From positions 1-30,792 of the forward strand of contig CANGZK010000001.1 of assembly GCA_947458565.1 (NCBI GenBank): a stretch of DNA of 30,792 bases, read 5' to 3'. This stretch comes from Acidimicrobiaceae bacterium. Its GTDB lineage: Bacteria; Actinomycetota; Acidimicrobiia; Acidimicrobiales; Ilumatobacteraceae. Below are positions 16,992-23,308 of this stretch, piece by piece. Below the pieces are notes generated by a model. The model saw only the letters and a program-made list of their open reading frames with translations. It was not told the DNA's origin and did no database searches. Made by a program: the position numbers and the translations under genes. The number at the start of each line of letters is the position of its first letter. The stretch's first letter is position 1.

Positions 16992-17345
16992 ATGCCACTG
17001 TCAGCGGAAGAACTCAAAATATTGCAACAAATTGAGCAGTCGCTCGAAACTGATGAGCGATTTGCAAGTGCCGTAAAACCATCTGGGATTTATGCTCATT
17101 CGGCTCGTAAGGCTTGGTGGGCTGGTCTTGGCGCAATCGCTTCACTCGTGTTCACTGTTTTTGCCTTGCAGGTACATTTTCTAGTTGCGTTCGCCGGCTT
17201 TTTGGCAATGCTCGGTTGCGTGTTGATCATTGAGCAGCAATTGCGTGCGATGAGCAAAGTTGGTTTGAAAGACGTCGCTGCGTCGTTGCGCAAGGCGCGC
17301 ACTAATGCCGCTTCGAGTCGAATCAAATTTGGCAAAGACTTTTAA
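16992..17345 (+). CDS. DUF3040 family membrane protein
   Basis: A 117-residue protein with the DUF3040 opening MPLSAEELKILQQIEQSL, followed by two adjacent transmembrane segments (about 41-61 and 63-80) and a basic C-terminal tail. The family is almost confined to actinobacteria and has no known function; it is often found near dcw or DNA polymerase IV genes. ATG 16992 is preferred over ATG 16986 because MPLS is the family start and GAGG lies 5 nt upstream. It follows dinB by 12 nt and overlaps the possible start of the ROK kinase. Confidence 0.87.
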   Translation: MPLSAEELKILQQIEQSLETDERFASAVKPSGIYAHSARKAWWAGLGAIASLVFTVFALQVHFLVAFAGFLAMLGCVLIIEQQLRAMSKVGLKDVAASLRKARTNAASSRIKFGKDF

Positions 17346-18192
17346 TTCAACGGGTTTCCTCGCCATTGATATTGGCGGAACAAAGCTTGCTGTTGGCGTG
17401 GTGTCCACGAGCGGTGAACTGTTGTCGCGGATGCAAACCCAAACGCCTGTATCGGACGTATGGGGAGCACTCAAAAAACTGATTGATGCACAAATGTTGC
17501 AAACCGACGTGCGCATTGAGGCATGCGGTGTGGGATGCGGCGGACCAATGACACTGGGTGGGGAAAGCGTCTCTCCATTAAACATCCCCGATTGGAGAGG
17601 CTTCGGTTTGCTCGCGGCCGTTGAAAGTGCGACTGGATTAAAAACGTACATTGCAAATGATGCCCAAGCGTTGGTGCTTGGAGAAGTGTGGTGTGGGAGT
17701 GCCGTAGGAGTTTCGGATGTAATTGGAATGGTGGTATCGACTGGAGTCGGTGGAGGCATCGTTTTGAATAACAAGCTTGTGACGGGACGGCTTGGTAACG
17801 CTGGACATATCGGACACGTAATTGTTGAACCCGATGGCAGGTTGTGTGAGTGCGGGGCCCACGGATGTTTGGAAGCGCATGTTTCCGGCAGATCGATTGA
17901 AGCGATAACCGGAAAATCGAGTGAGCATGCCACGAATGAAGTCAAGACGGAGGCTGGGAAACTGGTTGGGCGAGCACTCGTGTCGGTGGGAGCGCTCATG
18001 GATTTGCAACTCTGCGTGATCGGAGGTTCGGTCGCCCTGGGATTCGGTGATCCATTCTTTAATGCCGTACAGCACGAGCTTGACCGCTCGGCGCGGCTTG
18101 AATTTATTCGTGGAATGAAGGTGCTGCCCGTTGGTCTGGGAGATGCAGCACCATTGATTGGCGCTGCGAGTCTGGCCAGGTCTTCGTACTAG
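17305..18192 (+). CDS. ROK-family sugar kinase (glucokinase-like)
   Basis: A 295-residue ROK kinase, most likely a glucokinase making glucose-6-phosphate. The N-terminal phosphate-binding motif is LAIDIGGTKLAVGVV; the middle carries ANDAQALVLGE with the catalytic Asp, STGVGGGIVLNNKL, and GHIGHVIVEP. The zinc-binding ROK signature follows as CECGAHGCLEAH. No DNA-binding domain is fused, so it is a kinase rather than a repressor. ATG 17305 overlaps DUF3040 by 41 nt; TTG 17329 would shorten this to 17 nt and is closer to the family start. It is followed by the acyl-CoA dehydrogenase after 11 nt. The sugar substrate cannot be proven from sequence. Confidence 0.9.
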   Translation: MPLRVESNLAKTFNSTGFLAIDIGGTKLAVGVVSTSGELLSRMQTQTPVSDVWGALKKLIDAQMLQTDVRIEACGVGCGGPMTLGGESVSPLNIPDWRGFGLLAAVESATGLKTYIANDAQALVLGEVWCGSAVGVSDVIGMVVSTGVGGGIVLNNKLVTGRLGNAGHIGHVIVEPDGRLCECGAHGCLEAHVSGRSIEAITGKSSEHATNEVKTEAGKLVGRALVSVGALMDLQLCVIGGSVALGFGDPFFNAVQHELDRSARLEFIRGMKVLPVGLGDAAPLIGAASLARSSY

Positions 18193-18203
18193 CGTAAAGA
18201 CTC

Positions 18204-19424
18204 ATGAACCCGACATACAGCGCAGCGGCGGAAGAGTATCGCGAAAAAGTACAGGCATTTTTGGCCGAGAAGTTGCCTCCAAATTGGAAGGGCATTGGCG
18301 CACTCACCGGCGATGCGCTTGAGCATTTCATCACCGAATGGCGCGCGACACTTTTTTCATCTGGATACCTTGCTCCTGGTTGGCCAGTCGAGTTTGGTGG
18401 TGGCGGTTTGTCGGAACTTGAGCAAGTCATCATCGCCGAAGAGTTTGCTCGCGCTGGTGTACCAACCGGAGGACATAACGACGTGTTCAGCATTCAAATG
18501 CTCGGCAACACGTTGTTGCTGTTTGGTACCGAAGAGCAAAAGCGTCATTACTTGCCTCGCTTGCTCGCTGGCGAAGATACGTGGTGTCAGGGTTACAGCG
18601 AACCAAACGCTGGAAGCGACTTATCAAATGTTGGTTTGCGTGCAGAGTTGGACGGCGATCAATGGGTATTGAATGGACAAAAGATTTGGACATCAGCGGG
18701 TCATCTAGCTGATCATATTTTTACGCTTGCACGAACAGATCCAGATGCGCCAAAACATAAGGGCATTTCATTTTTGCTCGTTGACATGAGGCAACCTGGT
18801 GTCGAAGTGCGACCCATCAAGATGTTGTCTGGTGAGAGCGAATTTAATGAAGTGTTCTACACAGACGCTGTCGTGCCAAAAGAAAATGTCGTTGGCGGAG
18901 TAAACAACGGTTGGGCAGTTGCCATGGGTCTGCTTGGCTTTGAACGCGGGGCTGCGGCTTCGATTGCACCGATTGCTTTTGAGGCTGAGTTTGATCGATT
19001 GCTACAACTTGCGAAAGATCGCGGTGTCAGCAATGACCCACGCATTCGCCAAAAACTGGCGTGGTGTTATTCCAAAGTCCAGGTGATGCGTTACTTGGGC
19101 ATGCGCACATTGACAAAGTTTCTGGCCGGACATCATCCTGGTCCGGACGGTGCAATCTTTAAGTTGTACTGGAGCGAATACCACAAGATCGTCACCGAGT
19201 TGGGTGTGGATCTTTTGGGAATGGATGCAATGGTTCCGACAGGTCGGAAACCTTCGAGCGCATTCTCGACAGACGATGCTGGCGCGCCAAATGATTCAAT
19301 GAGTTGGACAATGACGTTCTTGAACGCTCGCGCAGGAACTATCTATGCGGGTTCGTCTCAGGTACAACGCAACATCATTGGTGAAATGGTGTTGGGTCTA
19401 CCCAAGGAACCAAAGCCGGGCTGA
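18204..19424 (+). CDS. Acyl-CoA dehydrogenase
   Basis: A 406-residue flavin enzyme of the acyl-CoA dehydrogenase fold. FAD/substrate segments are YSEPNAGSDLSNV and NGQKIWTSAGHL; the C-terminal arginine segment is IYAGSSQVQRNIIGE. The usual medium-chain catalytic glutamate (IYEGT) is replaced by Ala here. A glutamate in GLLGFERGAA lies where isovaleryl/long-chain type enzymes keep their base, so the enzyme is probably active by that geometry. The sequence resembles the long FadE group used for branched or ring substrates in actinobacteria. No other beta-oxidation genes are nearby. The ATG at 18204 lacks a strong ribosome-binding site. Confidence 0.92.
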   Translation: MNPTYSAAAEEYREKVQAFLAEKLPPNWKGIGALTGDALEHFITEWRATLFSSGYLAPGWPVEFGGGGLSELEQVIIAEEFARAGVPTGGHNDVFSIQMLGNTLLLFGTEEQKRHYLPRLLAGEDTWCQGYSEPNAGSDLSNVGLRAELDGDQWVLNGQKIWTSAGHLADHIFTLARTDPDAPKHKGISFLLVDMRQPGVEVRPIKMLSGESEFNEVFYTDAVVPKENVVGGVNNGWAVAMGLLGFERGAAASIAPIAFEAEFDRLLQLAKDRGVSNDPRIRQKLAWCYSKVQVMRYLGMRTLTKFLAGHHPGPDGAIFKLYWSEYHKIVTELGVDLLGMDAMVPTGRKPSSAFSTDDAGAPNDSMSWTMTFLNARAGTIYAGSSQVQRNIIGEMVLGLPKEPKPG

Positions 19425-19428
19425 TCTG

Positions 19429-19716
19429 ATGCTGGTTCTCCGCACGTATCTGAAGCTGATTGGTGCCGTCGTGGTGCGGCCCGGTTTGTGGATATCGGCG
19501 TTGCGTTCAGCTAAGCGTTTGGTGCCACGACAGTGGTGGCGACATGGTTCGCACCTACCAGTGCCGTCGCGAGCATATGTAGATTTTCGGTTGACAACGC
19601 AATATGGGTATGGGGTTGACCAACCAGAGATTGCCGACATTATCGACTATTTAGAGTGGTCAAAAGATTGGCACAGTACCGGAACGTCGATGCGTCGACG
19701 ACTCTTCAAGGCATAA
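19429..19716 (+). CDS. Conserved-looking 95-residue protein of unknown function
   Basis: I do not recognise a family. The protein starts MLVLRTYLKLIGAVVVRPGL, a weakly hydrophobic helix that could contact the membrane, then a basic stretch (RSAKRLVPRQWWRHG), a central segment YVDFRLTTQYGYG, and an acidic-aromatic portion PEIADIIDYLEWSKDW, ending in MRRRLFKA. Composition and codon use match its neighbours. It begins 4 nt after the acyl-CoA dehydrogenase stop and ends 3 nt before the HNH gene, so it is cotranscribed with both. An earlier in-frame start would overlap the dehydrogenase and is less likely. Confidence 0.75.
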   Translation: MLVLRTYLKLIGAVVVRPGLWISALRSAKRLVPRQWWRHGSHLPVPSRAYVDFRLTTQYGYGVDQPEIADIIDYLEWSKDWHSTGTSMRRRLFKA

Positions 19717-19719
19717 CTC

Positions 19720-20217
19720 ATGCGAAGCGCGCTTGTTTTAAATGCAACATACGAGCCGCTGAGTGTTGTTTCTGCGCGACGAGCTGTGTGTTTGGTGCTG
19801 TCAGACAAAGCCGAAATAATTGAAGATGATGGAACAGAGGTACATTCGGAAACGATGAGCATTCCTGGACCGCTCGTGATTCGACTGCGATACATGGTCA
19901 AGGTTCCGTATCACCGACGCACGGCACTCTCGCGTCGTGCAGTGTTTGCGCGAGATGATCACCGTTGTCAGTACTGCGGCGGAGTCGCCGACTCGATTGA
20001 CCATGTCATGCCGCGGTCGCGTGGCGGTATGCATATTTGGGAAAACGTGACAGCAGCATGTCGTCCTTGCAATTTGCGGAAGAGGGACAGAACGCCAGAA
20101 GAGGCTGGCATGTTGCTTGAGTCTCAGCCTCTTGCCCCACGTGAATTGGCCTGGATCACTGTGTCGGTTGGACGTGTGCCCGACGAGTGGAAGCAGTATC
20201 TTGCCGCTGCATCCTGA
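19720..20217 (+). CDS. HNH endonuclease-fold protein
   Basis: A 165-residue protein with an HNH nuclease domain. Zinc cysteines Cys83/Cys86 (CQYC) and Cys114/Cys117 (CRPC) frame the motif: DH at 94-95, PRSRGG, Asn109 and the terminal Asn118. The N-terminal segment MRSALVLNATYEPLSVVSARRA is typical of a widespread actinobacterial group of chromosomal HNH proteins of unknown role, not of restriction enzymes or homing endonucleases with mobile context. It follows the unknown 95-residue gene by 3 nt. AAGG lies 10 nt upstream. The next gene overlaps its end. DNA cleavage is likely but the target is unknown. Confidence 0.9.
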   Translation: MRSALVLNATYEPLSVVSARRAVCLVLSDKAEIIEDDGTEVHSETMSIPGPLVIRLRYMVKVPYHRRTALSRRAVFARDDHRCQYCGGVADSIDHVMPRSRGGMHIWENVTAACRPCNLRKRDRTPEEAGMLLESQPLAPRELAWITVSVGRVPDEWKQYLAAAS

Positions 20218-20929
20218 GTCGACATGGCTTGTGCACGACGTGCATACAACTGCAACTGAGCAACATGGGCGAGATCTTCCTGCCGAGAGAAGTGTGTGGA
20301 ATGTAGACGTCACTGTTCCTGCGATTGTTTTGGGCTCGCGTCAAACAGAGACCGAACTCAATATCGAAGCATGTGAGAAAGCAAACGTAGAAATAGTGCG
20401 CCGAAGAAGTGGTGGAGGGATGGTCTTTCTGTCGCCCGGCAAGCAGGTGTGGTTGGACGTGGTGATTCCTAGAAATGATCTGCTCTGGATAGATGATGTT
20501 GGGCAAGCTTCATGGTGGTTGGGTGAAGTTTGGTTAGCTGCAATCAAATCGCTTGCACCTTCAATAACTTTGCAGGCACATGTGCATCGCGAAAATCTGA
20601 GTATTGGCGAGCATGGCGATCTCGTGTGTTTTTCTGGTGTCGGACCAGGTGAGGTGATAGGTGTCGACTCTGAAGGCAGGCACGCAAAAATTGTTGGTAT
20701 CAGCCAGCGGCGCACCAAAGACGCAGCACGATTTCAATGCACGGTGTATTTGCATTGGGAAGCAGAGTTGTCACTACGGTTTTGTCAATTGCTCAGCGAT
20801 CCAAATGCCACACGGGATGGGCTCGCAGCAAATCTTGAACACAGCGTGATGCCCTTGAGCCAAATCGTCGCCGGCTTGTCGGCATCTGATGTAGTGGCTG
20901 CCTTTATGGCGCAAATAGCCCGCGCGTAA
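20201..20929 (+). CDS. Lipoate-protein ligase A family protein
   Basis: A BPL/LplA-fold protein of about 242 residues, predicted to attach lipoate (or octanoate) to lipoyl domains. The lipoate-binding loop is RRRSGGGMVFLSPG (from residue 67), and the ligase lysine lies in HAKIVGISQRR (Lys163). The N-terminal LGSRQTETELNIEACE segment also fits. The second half is divergent. The start is unclear: TTG 20201 follows GTGGAAG and overlaps the HNH gene by 17 nt, while GTG 20231 or GTG 20240 would be non-overlapping. It ends about 90 nt before the MraZ box region. The substrate protein is not encoded here. Confidence 0.82.
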   Translation: MPLHPESTWLVHDVHTTATEQHGRDLPAERSVWNVDVTVPAIVLGSRQTETELNIEACEKANVEIVRRRSGGGMVFLSPGKQVWLDVVIPRNDLLWIDDVGQASWWLGEVWLAAIKSLAPSITLQAHVHRENLSIGEHGDLVCFSGVGPGEVIGVDSEGRHAKIVGISQRRTKDAARFQCTVYLHWEAELSLRFCQLLSDPNATRDGLAANLEHSVMPLSQIVAGLSASDVVAAFMAQIARA

Positions 20930-21019
20930 CTCGCACTCAACAACATCCTCGAGCCGATGCTCGAGCAGATCTGTGATCCATGCCGTGGCTTCTGCATGCC
21001 TCAAACGAGAGTCCATAAA

Positions 21020-21066
21020 AAAGTGGAGAAAAGTGGGGGATAATGCTTGCAAGTGGGGGAAAGTGG
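21020..21066 (+). promoter_or_regulatory. MraZ operator: four AAAGTGG-type boxes
   Basis: AAAGTGG occurs at 21020-21026, 21030-21036 and 21060-21066, with CAAGTGG at 21050-21056. The GTGG cores therefore lie at relative positions 0, 10, 30 and 40, all on one helical face. This matches the known MraZ target, which is tandem GTGG/TGGG-type repeats with 10-bp phasing upstream of mraZ. The boxes overlap both GATAAT elements, so MraZ binding should repress its own operon. Binding is inferred from pattern and position. Confidence 0.85.
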
Positions 21067-21073
21067 GGATAAT
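21047..21073 (+). promoter_or_regulatory. Probable mraZ promoter (-35 TTGCAA, -10 GATAAT)
   Basis: GATAAT at 21068-21073 is a good -10 element; TTGCAA at 21047-21052 lies 15 bp upstream, or CTTGCA with 16 bp. MraZ boxes 3 and 4 fill the spacer. A second GATAAT at 21039-21044 follows boxes 1 and 2 and has no clear -35, so it may be a second promoter or part of a duplicated unit. Predicted transcription start is near 21080. Confidence 0.6.
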
Positions 21074-21157
21074 GTAAAGCCACTTGGTGAGGGCGATGGC
21101 TCAAACCCAGTGGCAGCAAGGAAAAGAAGAGCAAAGCAGTAATGCAAAAACGGCAGC

Positions 21158-21170
21158 GGAGGCCACAGTG
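21158..21170 (+). promoter_or_regulatory. Ribosome-binding site that sets the mraZ start
   Basis: GGAGG at 21158-21162, a 5-nt spacer and GTG at 21168 form the strongest initiation site in the area. It matches the point where MraZ family homology starts, so it is preferred over TTG 21084 and ATG 21096, which would add 24-28 residues with no family counterpart. Confidence 0.8.
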
Positions 21171-21584
21171 TTTGTAGGGGTGCATGAGCGTCAGTTGGAC
21201 CCAAAGGGTCGGCTTGGATTGCCTGCTTCGTTTCGTCCCCGTTTGGAACCCCGTTGTTACCTTTCGATTGGTCGCGATAAGTGCGTCGATATTTTGACGG
21301 CAGAGGCATTTGAGGCAGTTGCCAAAGATGCTGTTGAGAAGGTGCGATCTGGAGAGATGGATCGCAATCAGCAGCGTGCGCTTGCGAGCAACACATTTGA
21401 AGTTGTTGTTGATGCCCAAGGGCGCATCAACATCGATGAAATTTTGCGCGAATACGCGGGACTCACTTTGAATTCACGAGTCGTTGTCAGTGGCTCGTTC
21501 GATCGTGCAGAAATTTGGGACCCAACGCGCCATCAGCGCATCAGCGATGAAGGCCTGCAGCAAATTGCGGGCACTGGTCAATAG
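21168..21584 (+). CDS. mraZ: Transcriptional regulator MraZ
   Basis: First gene of the dcw cluster, a ring-forming DNA-binding repressor with two AbrB-like halves. From GTG 21168 it has 138 residues beginning MFVGVHERQLDPKGRLGLPA, which is the classic MraZ opening; the second repeat is NTFEVVVDAQGRINID, giving the paired D-x-x-G-R motifs (DPKGR and DAQGR) of the two halves. Mycobacterial MraZ is 143 residues. It should bind the four AAAGTGG boxes just upstream and repress the operon. A long structured leader separates it from rsmH, so transcription may be controlled again there. Confidence 0.95.
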   Translation: MFVGVHERQLDPKGRLGLPASFRPRLEPRCYLSIGRDKCVDILTAEAFEAVAKDAVEKVRSGEMDRNQQRALASNTFEVVVDAQGRINIDEILREYAGLTLNSRVVVSGSFDRAEIWDPTRHQRISDEGLQQIAGTGQ

Positions 21585-21640
21585 AGAATCGGTCGAAGGG
21601 AGACAAGTCACGAACCAACGCAACGTGTAACAAGTTCGAG

Positions 21641-21778
21641 ACCAAGGTTTCGCTCTTCAGCAGTCTTCCGGTGAGCAAGGTAGACAGCATCAACTCCGCC
21701 CGCTTCTATCTCGTACGCGCGGGGAGACATCCCGGCGGCACCGCGAGCCGGGGGACTGCTGAAGAGCGAAGCACAGGT
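21641..21778 (+). ncRNA. Structured leader RNA between mraZ and rsmH, candidate mraW motif
   Basis: A 17-bp perfect inverted repeat closes an 88-nt interior: left arm 21649-21665 (TTCGCTCTTCAGCAGTC), right arm 21754-21770. The stem can extend with a G-U and a G-C pair, then ACC/GGT (21641-21643 with 21776-21778) beyond a 3+3 internal loop. Inside are a GC-rich hairpin CCCGG/CCGGG (21731-21735 with 21748-21752) and unpaired purine-rich segments. An RNA motif named mraW has been described upstream of mraW (rsmH) in actinobacteria; position fits, but I cannot check the consensus. No U-run follows, so simple termination is unlikely. RsmH uses S-adenosylmethionine, so ligand control is conceivable but unproven. 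Confidence 0.7.
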
Positions 21779-21795
21779 GTCCTGAAGTTACGCAA

Positions 21796-21822
21796 AATTA
21801 TTGCGATCGTGAACAAATAATT
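21796..21822 (+). repeat. 7-bp inverted repeat before the rsmH start codon
   Basis: AATTATT (21796-21802) and AATAATT (21816-21822) can pair over a 13-nt loop ending directly at the rsmH ATG. No Shine-Dalgarno sequence is seen. It may hold the start region in a weak AT hairpin, or be chance in AT-rich sequence. Confidence 0.3.
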
Positions 21823-22815
21823 ATGTCGAACTCGTTAAACAGTCGTGAAATTAGAACAGTGAATAGCTCGATTTCGTTTGGTCACGATCCAGTCATGGCT
21901 GCAGAGATCGTGGAAGTGTTTGCGCCAGTACCACACGGCGTCATCGTCGATGCAACGTTGGGCGGTGCTGGACACACGGTTCGATTGTTGAATGCTTATC
22001 CGTGGATGCGGGTGCTTGGCATTGATCAAGATCCAATTGCTATTGCGCATGGCCGCAAACTGGCTAGCGAACATGCCGAAATTGGCGATCGTTTGATGAT
22101 CGAGCAGGGACGTTTTGATGAGATGTCTTCGATGCTTGAGCGCAACAGCATCACCGAGATTTCTGGAGCGCTTTTTGATCTGGGAGTTTCGTCGCCTCAG
22201 CTCGACATGGCGGATCGAGGATTTTCATATCGCAATGCTGGACCACTTGATATGCGCATGGACACCACGCAACAGCTCAGTGCTTCAGACGTGGTGAACT
22301 CGTATGACCTCGAACAACTGACACATGTTCTGAGAAATAATGCAGATGAGCGATTTGCTTATCGCATCAGCAAGGCAATCATTGCCGCGCGACCAATCAC
22401 GGACACGGTGCAATTGGCCGAGATTATTGCAGGGGCGATACCTGCTCCAGCGCGGCGAACTGGTGGCCACCCTGCGAAGCGCAGCTTTCAAGCAATTCGT
22501 ATTGAAGTCAATAAGGAGCTTGACATCTTGCCAAGCGCTCTGAATGAAGCAATTCGTGCAACGAGTCCTGGTGGACGCATTGCTGTGTTGTCGTATCACT
22601 CTGGAGAAGATCGCATTGTCAAGCAAGCGTTTAAAGATGCAGAGGCCGACCCGAAGATGCAAATAGTTGCATCCCCGTATCACCACCATGCATCGCCACT
22701 GCACAAACTCGTTCGCAAAGTTCGAGTGAGCGAGCGTCCGAGTGCGAATGAGATCGAAATTAACCCACGAGCTGCCTCGGCACGTTTGCGGGTCATTGAG
22801 AAAGTGAGTAGTTGA
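21823..22815 (+). CDS. rsmH: 16S rRNA (cytosine-N4) methyltransferase RsmH
   Basis: Methylates N4 of C1402 of 16S rRNA using S-adenosylmethionine (formerly MraW). The 330 residues show SISFGHDPVMAAEI (family start), the SAM motif VDATLGGAGHT, GIDQDPIAIA, FDLGVSSPQLD and GGHPAKRSFQAIRIEVNKEL, plus SYHSGEDRIVK near the end. ATG 21823 gives about 18 residues before homology; GTG 21859 is an alternative and neither has a ribosome-binding site. The gene sits behind a long structured leader. ftsL follows after 1 nt. Confidence 0.96.
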   Translation: MSNSLNSREIRTVNSSISFGHDPVMAAEIVEVFAPVPHGVIVDATLGGAGHTVRLLNAYPWMRVLGIDQDPIAIAHGRKLASEHAEIGDRLMIEQGRFDEMSSMLERNSITEISGALFDLGVSSPQLDMADRGFSYRNAGPLDMRMDTTQQLSASDVVNSYDLEQLTHVLRNNADERFAYRISKAIIAARPITDTVQLAEIIAGAIPAPARRTGGHPAKRSFQAIRIEVNKELDILPSALNEAIRATSPGGRIAVLSYHSGEDRIVKQAFKDAEADPKMQIVASPYHHHASPLHKLVRKVRVSERPSANEIEINPRAASARLRVIEKVSS

Positions 22816-22816
22816 G

Positions 22817-23308
22817 ATGGCGCTAGCGATTGCAGTTGAACGGAGGCCACTAACTGGCCCACGTCGAGTTCAGTCGACACCCCCTGAGCGCCATCTCACT
22901 CTCGTTCCTCAGGCGACTCGTCGAACAATTCGATTGTTTGCTGCGGGTGCTGTTGGTTTGTTTTTACTGATGAGTATCGCGATCGGTTTCCAGGCTGTCA
23001 TTGCTGAACAGCAATTGAAACTGGACCATGTTTCAGGTGAATTGCGTTTGGCAAAGTTGTATCAGGACCAACTGCGTCAAGAGCGTGCAGGTTTGCTTGC
23101 ACCAGAATATTTGCGCACACAGGCTGGCTTGCAGGGTATGGCGCAAGGTCTCGGCTCGCGATTCGTAGAAGTTCCACAAGATGTTGTGGCACAAGTAGTT
23201 ATTGCAACTGCATTGATGGACCCGACGATCGCAGAACCTTCCGCCATGTCGAGTTTTAATCCGCTTGCACCTCTCACCGCATTGCAACAAAAGCAGGTAA
23301 CACCGTGA
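22817..23308 (+). CDS. ftsL: FtsL-like cell division protein
   Basis: A 163-residue bitopic protein in the FtsL slot between rsmH and ftsI. It has a basic cytoplasmic N-terminus of about 38 residues, one transmembrane helix (about 39-62), then a heptad-like segment (about 63-95, LKLDHVSGELRLAKLYQDQL) that would form the FtsB/FtsL coiled coil. The tail is proline/alanine-rich. FtsL sequences diverge strongly, so the call rests on position, topology and coiled coil. Its stop overlaps the ftsI GTG start (GTGA). Confidence 0.82.
   Translation: MALAIAVERRPLTGPRRVQSTPPERHLTLVPQATRRTIRLFAAGAVGLFLLMSIAIGFQAVIAEQQLKLDHVSGELRLAKLYQDQLRQERAGLLAPEYLRTQAGLQGMAQGLGSRFVEVPQDVVAQVVIATALMDPTIAEPSAMSSFNPLAPLTALQQKQVTP

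Larger units (their letters stand above)
20930..21167 (+). promoter_or_regulatory. Control region of the dcw cluster (overview)
   Basis: About 238 nt with no convincing gene between the lipoate-ligase-like gene and mraZ. The first 80 nt contain nothing I can name. From 21020 it holds the MraZ box array and two promoter elements, then a short leader with an AUG-initiated in-frame extension possibility (ATG 21096 after GGTGAGG) before the preferred mraZ start at 21168. Confidence 0.7.

Noticed and set aside
17181..17999. 272-residue minus-strand open frame
   Set aside because: Proline/serine-rich antisense shadow of the ROK kinase and DUF3040 genes, without family features.
19720..20217. HNH gene as a defence or homing nuclease
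   Set aside because: No methylase, intron, intein or mobile context; matches a chromosomal actinobacterial HNH group.
21585..21822. RNase P RNA or SAM riboswitch in the mraZ-rsmH gap
   Set aside because: The conserved RNase P core is not visible and I cannot match a SAM riboswitch consensus; kept only as an unclassified leader with possible mraW motif.
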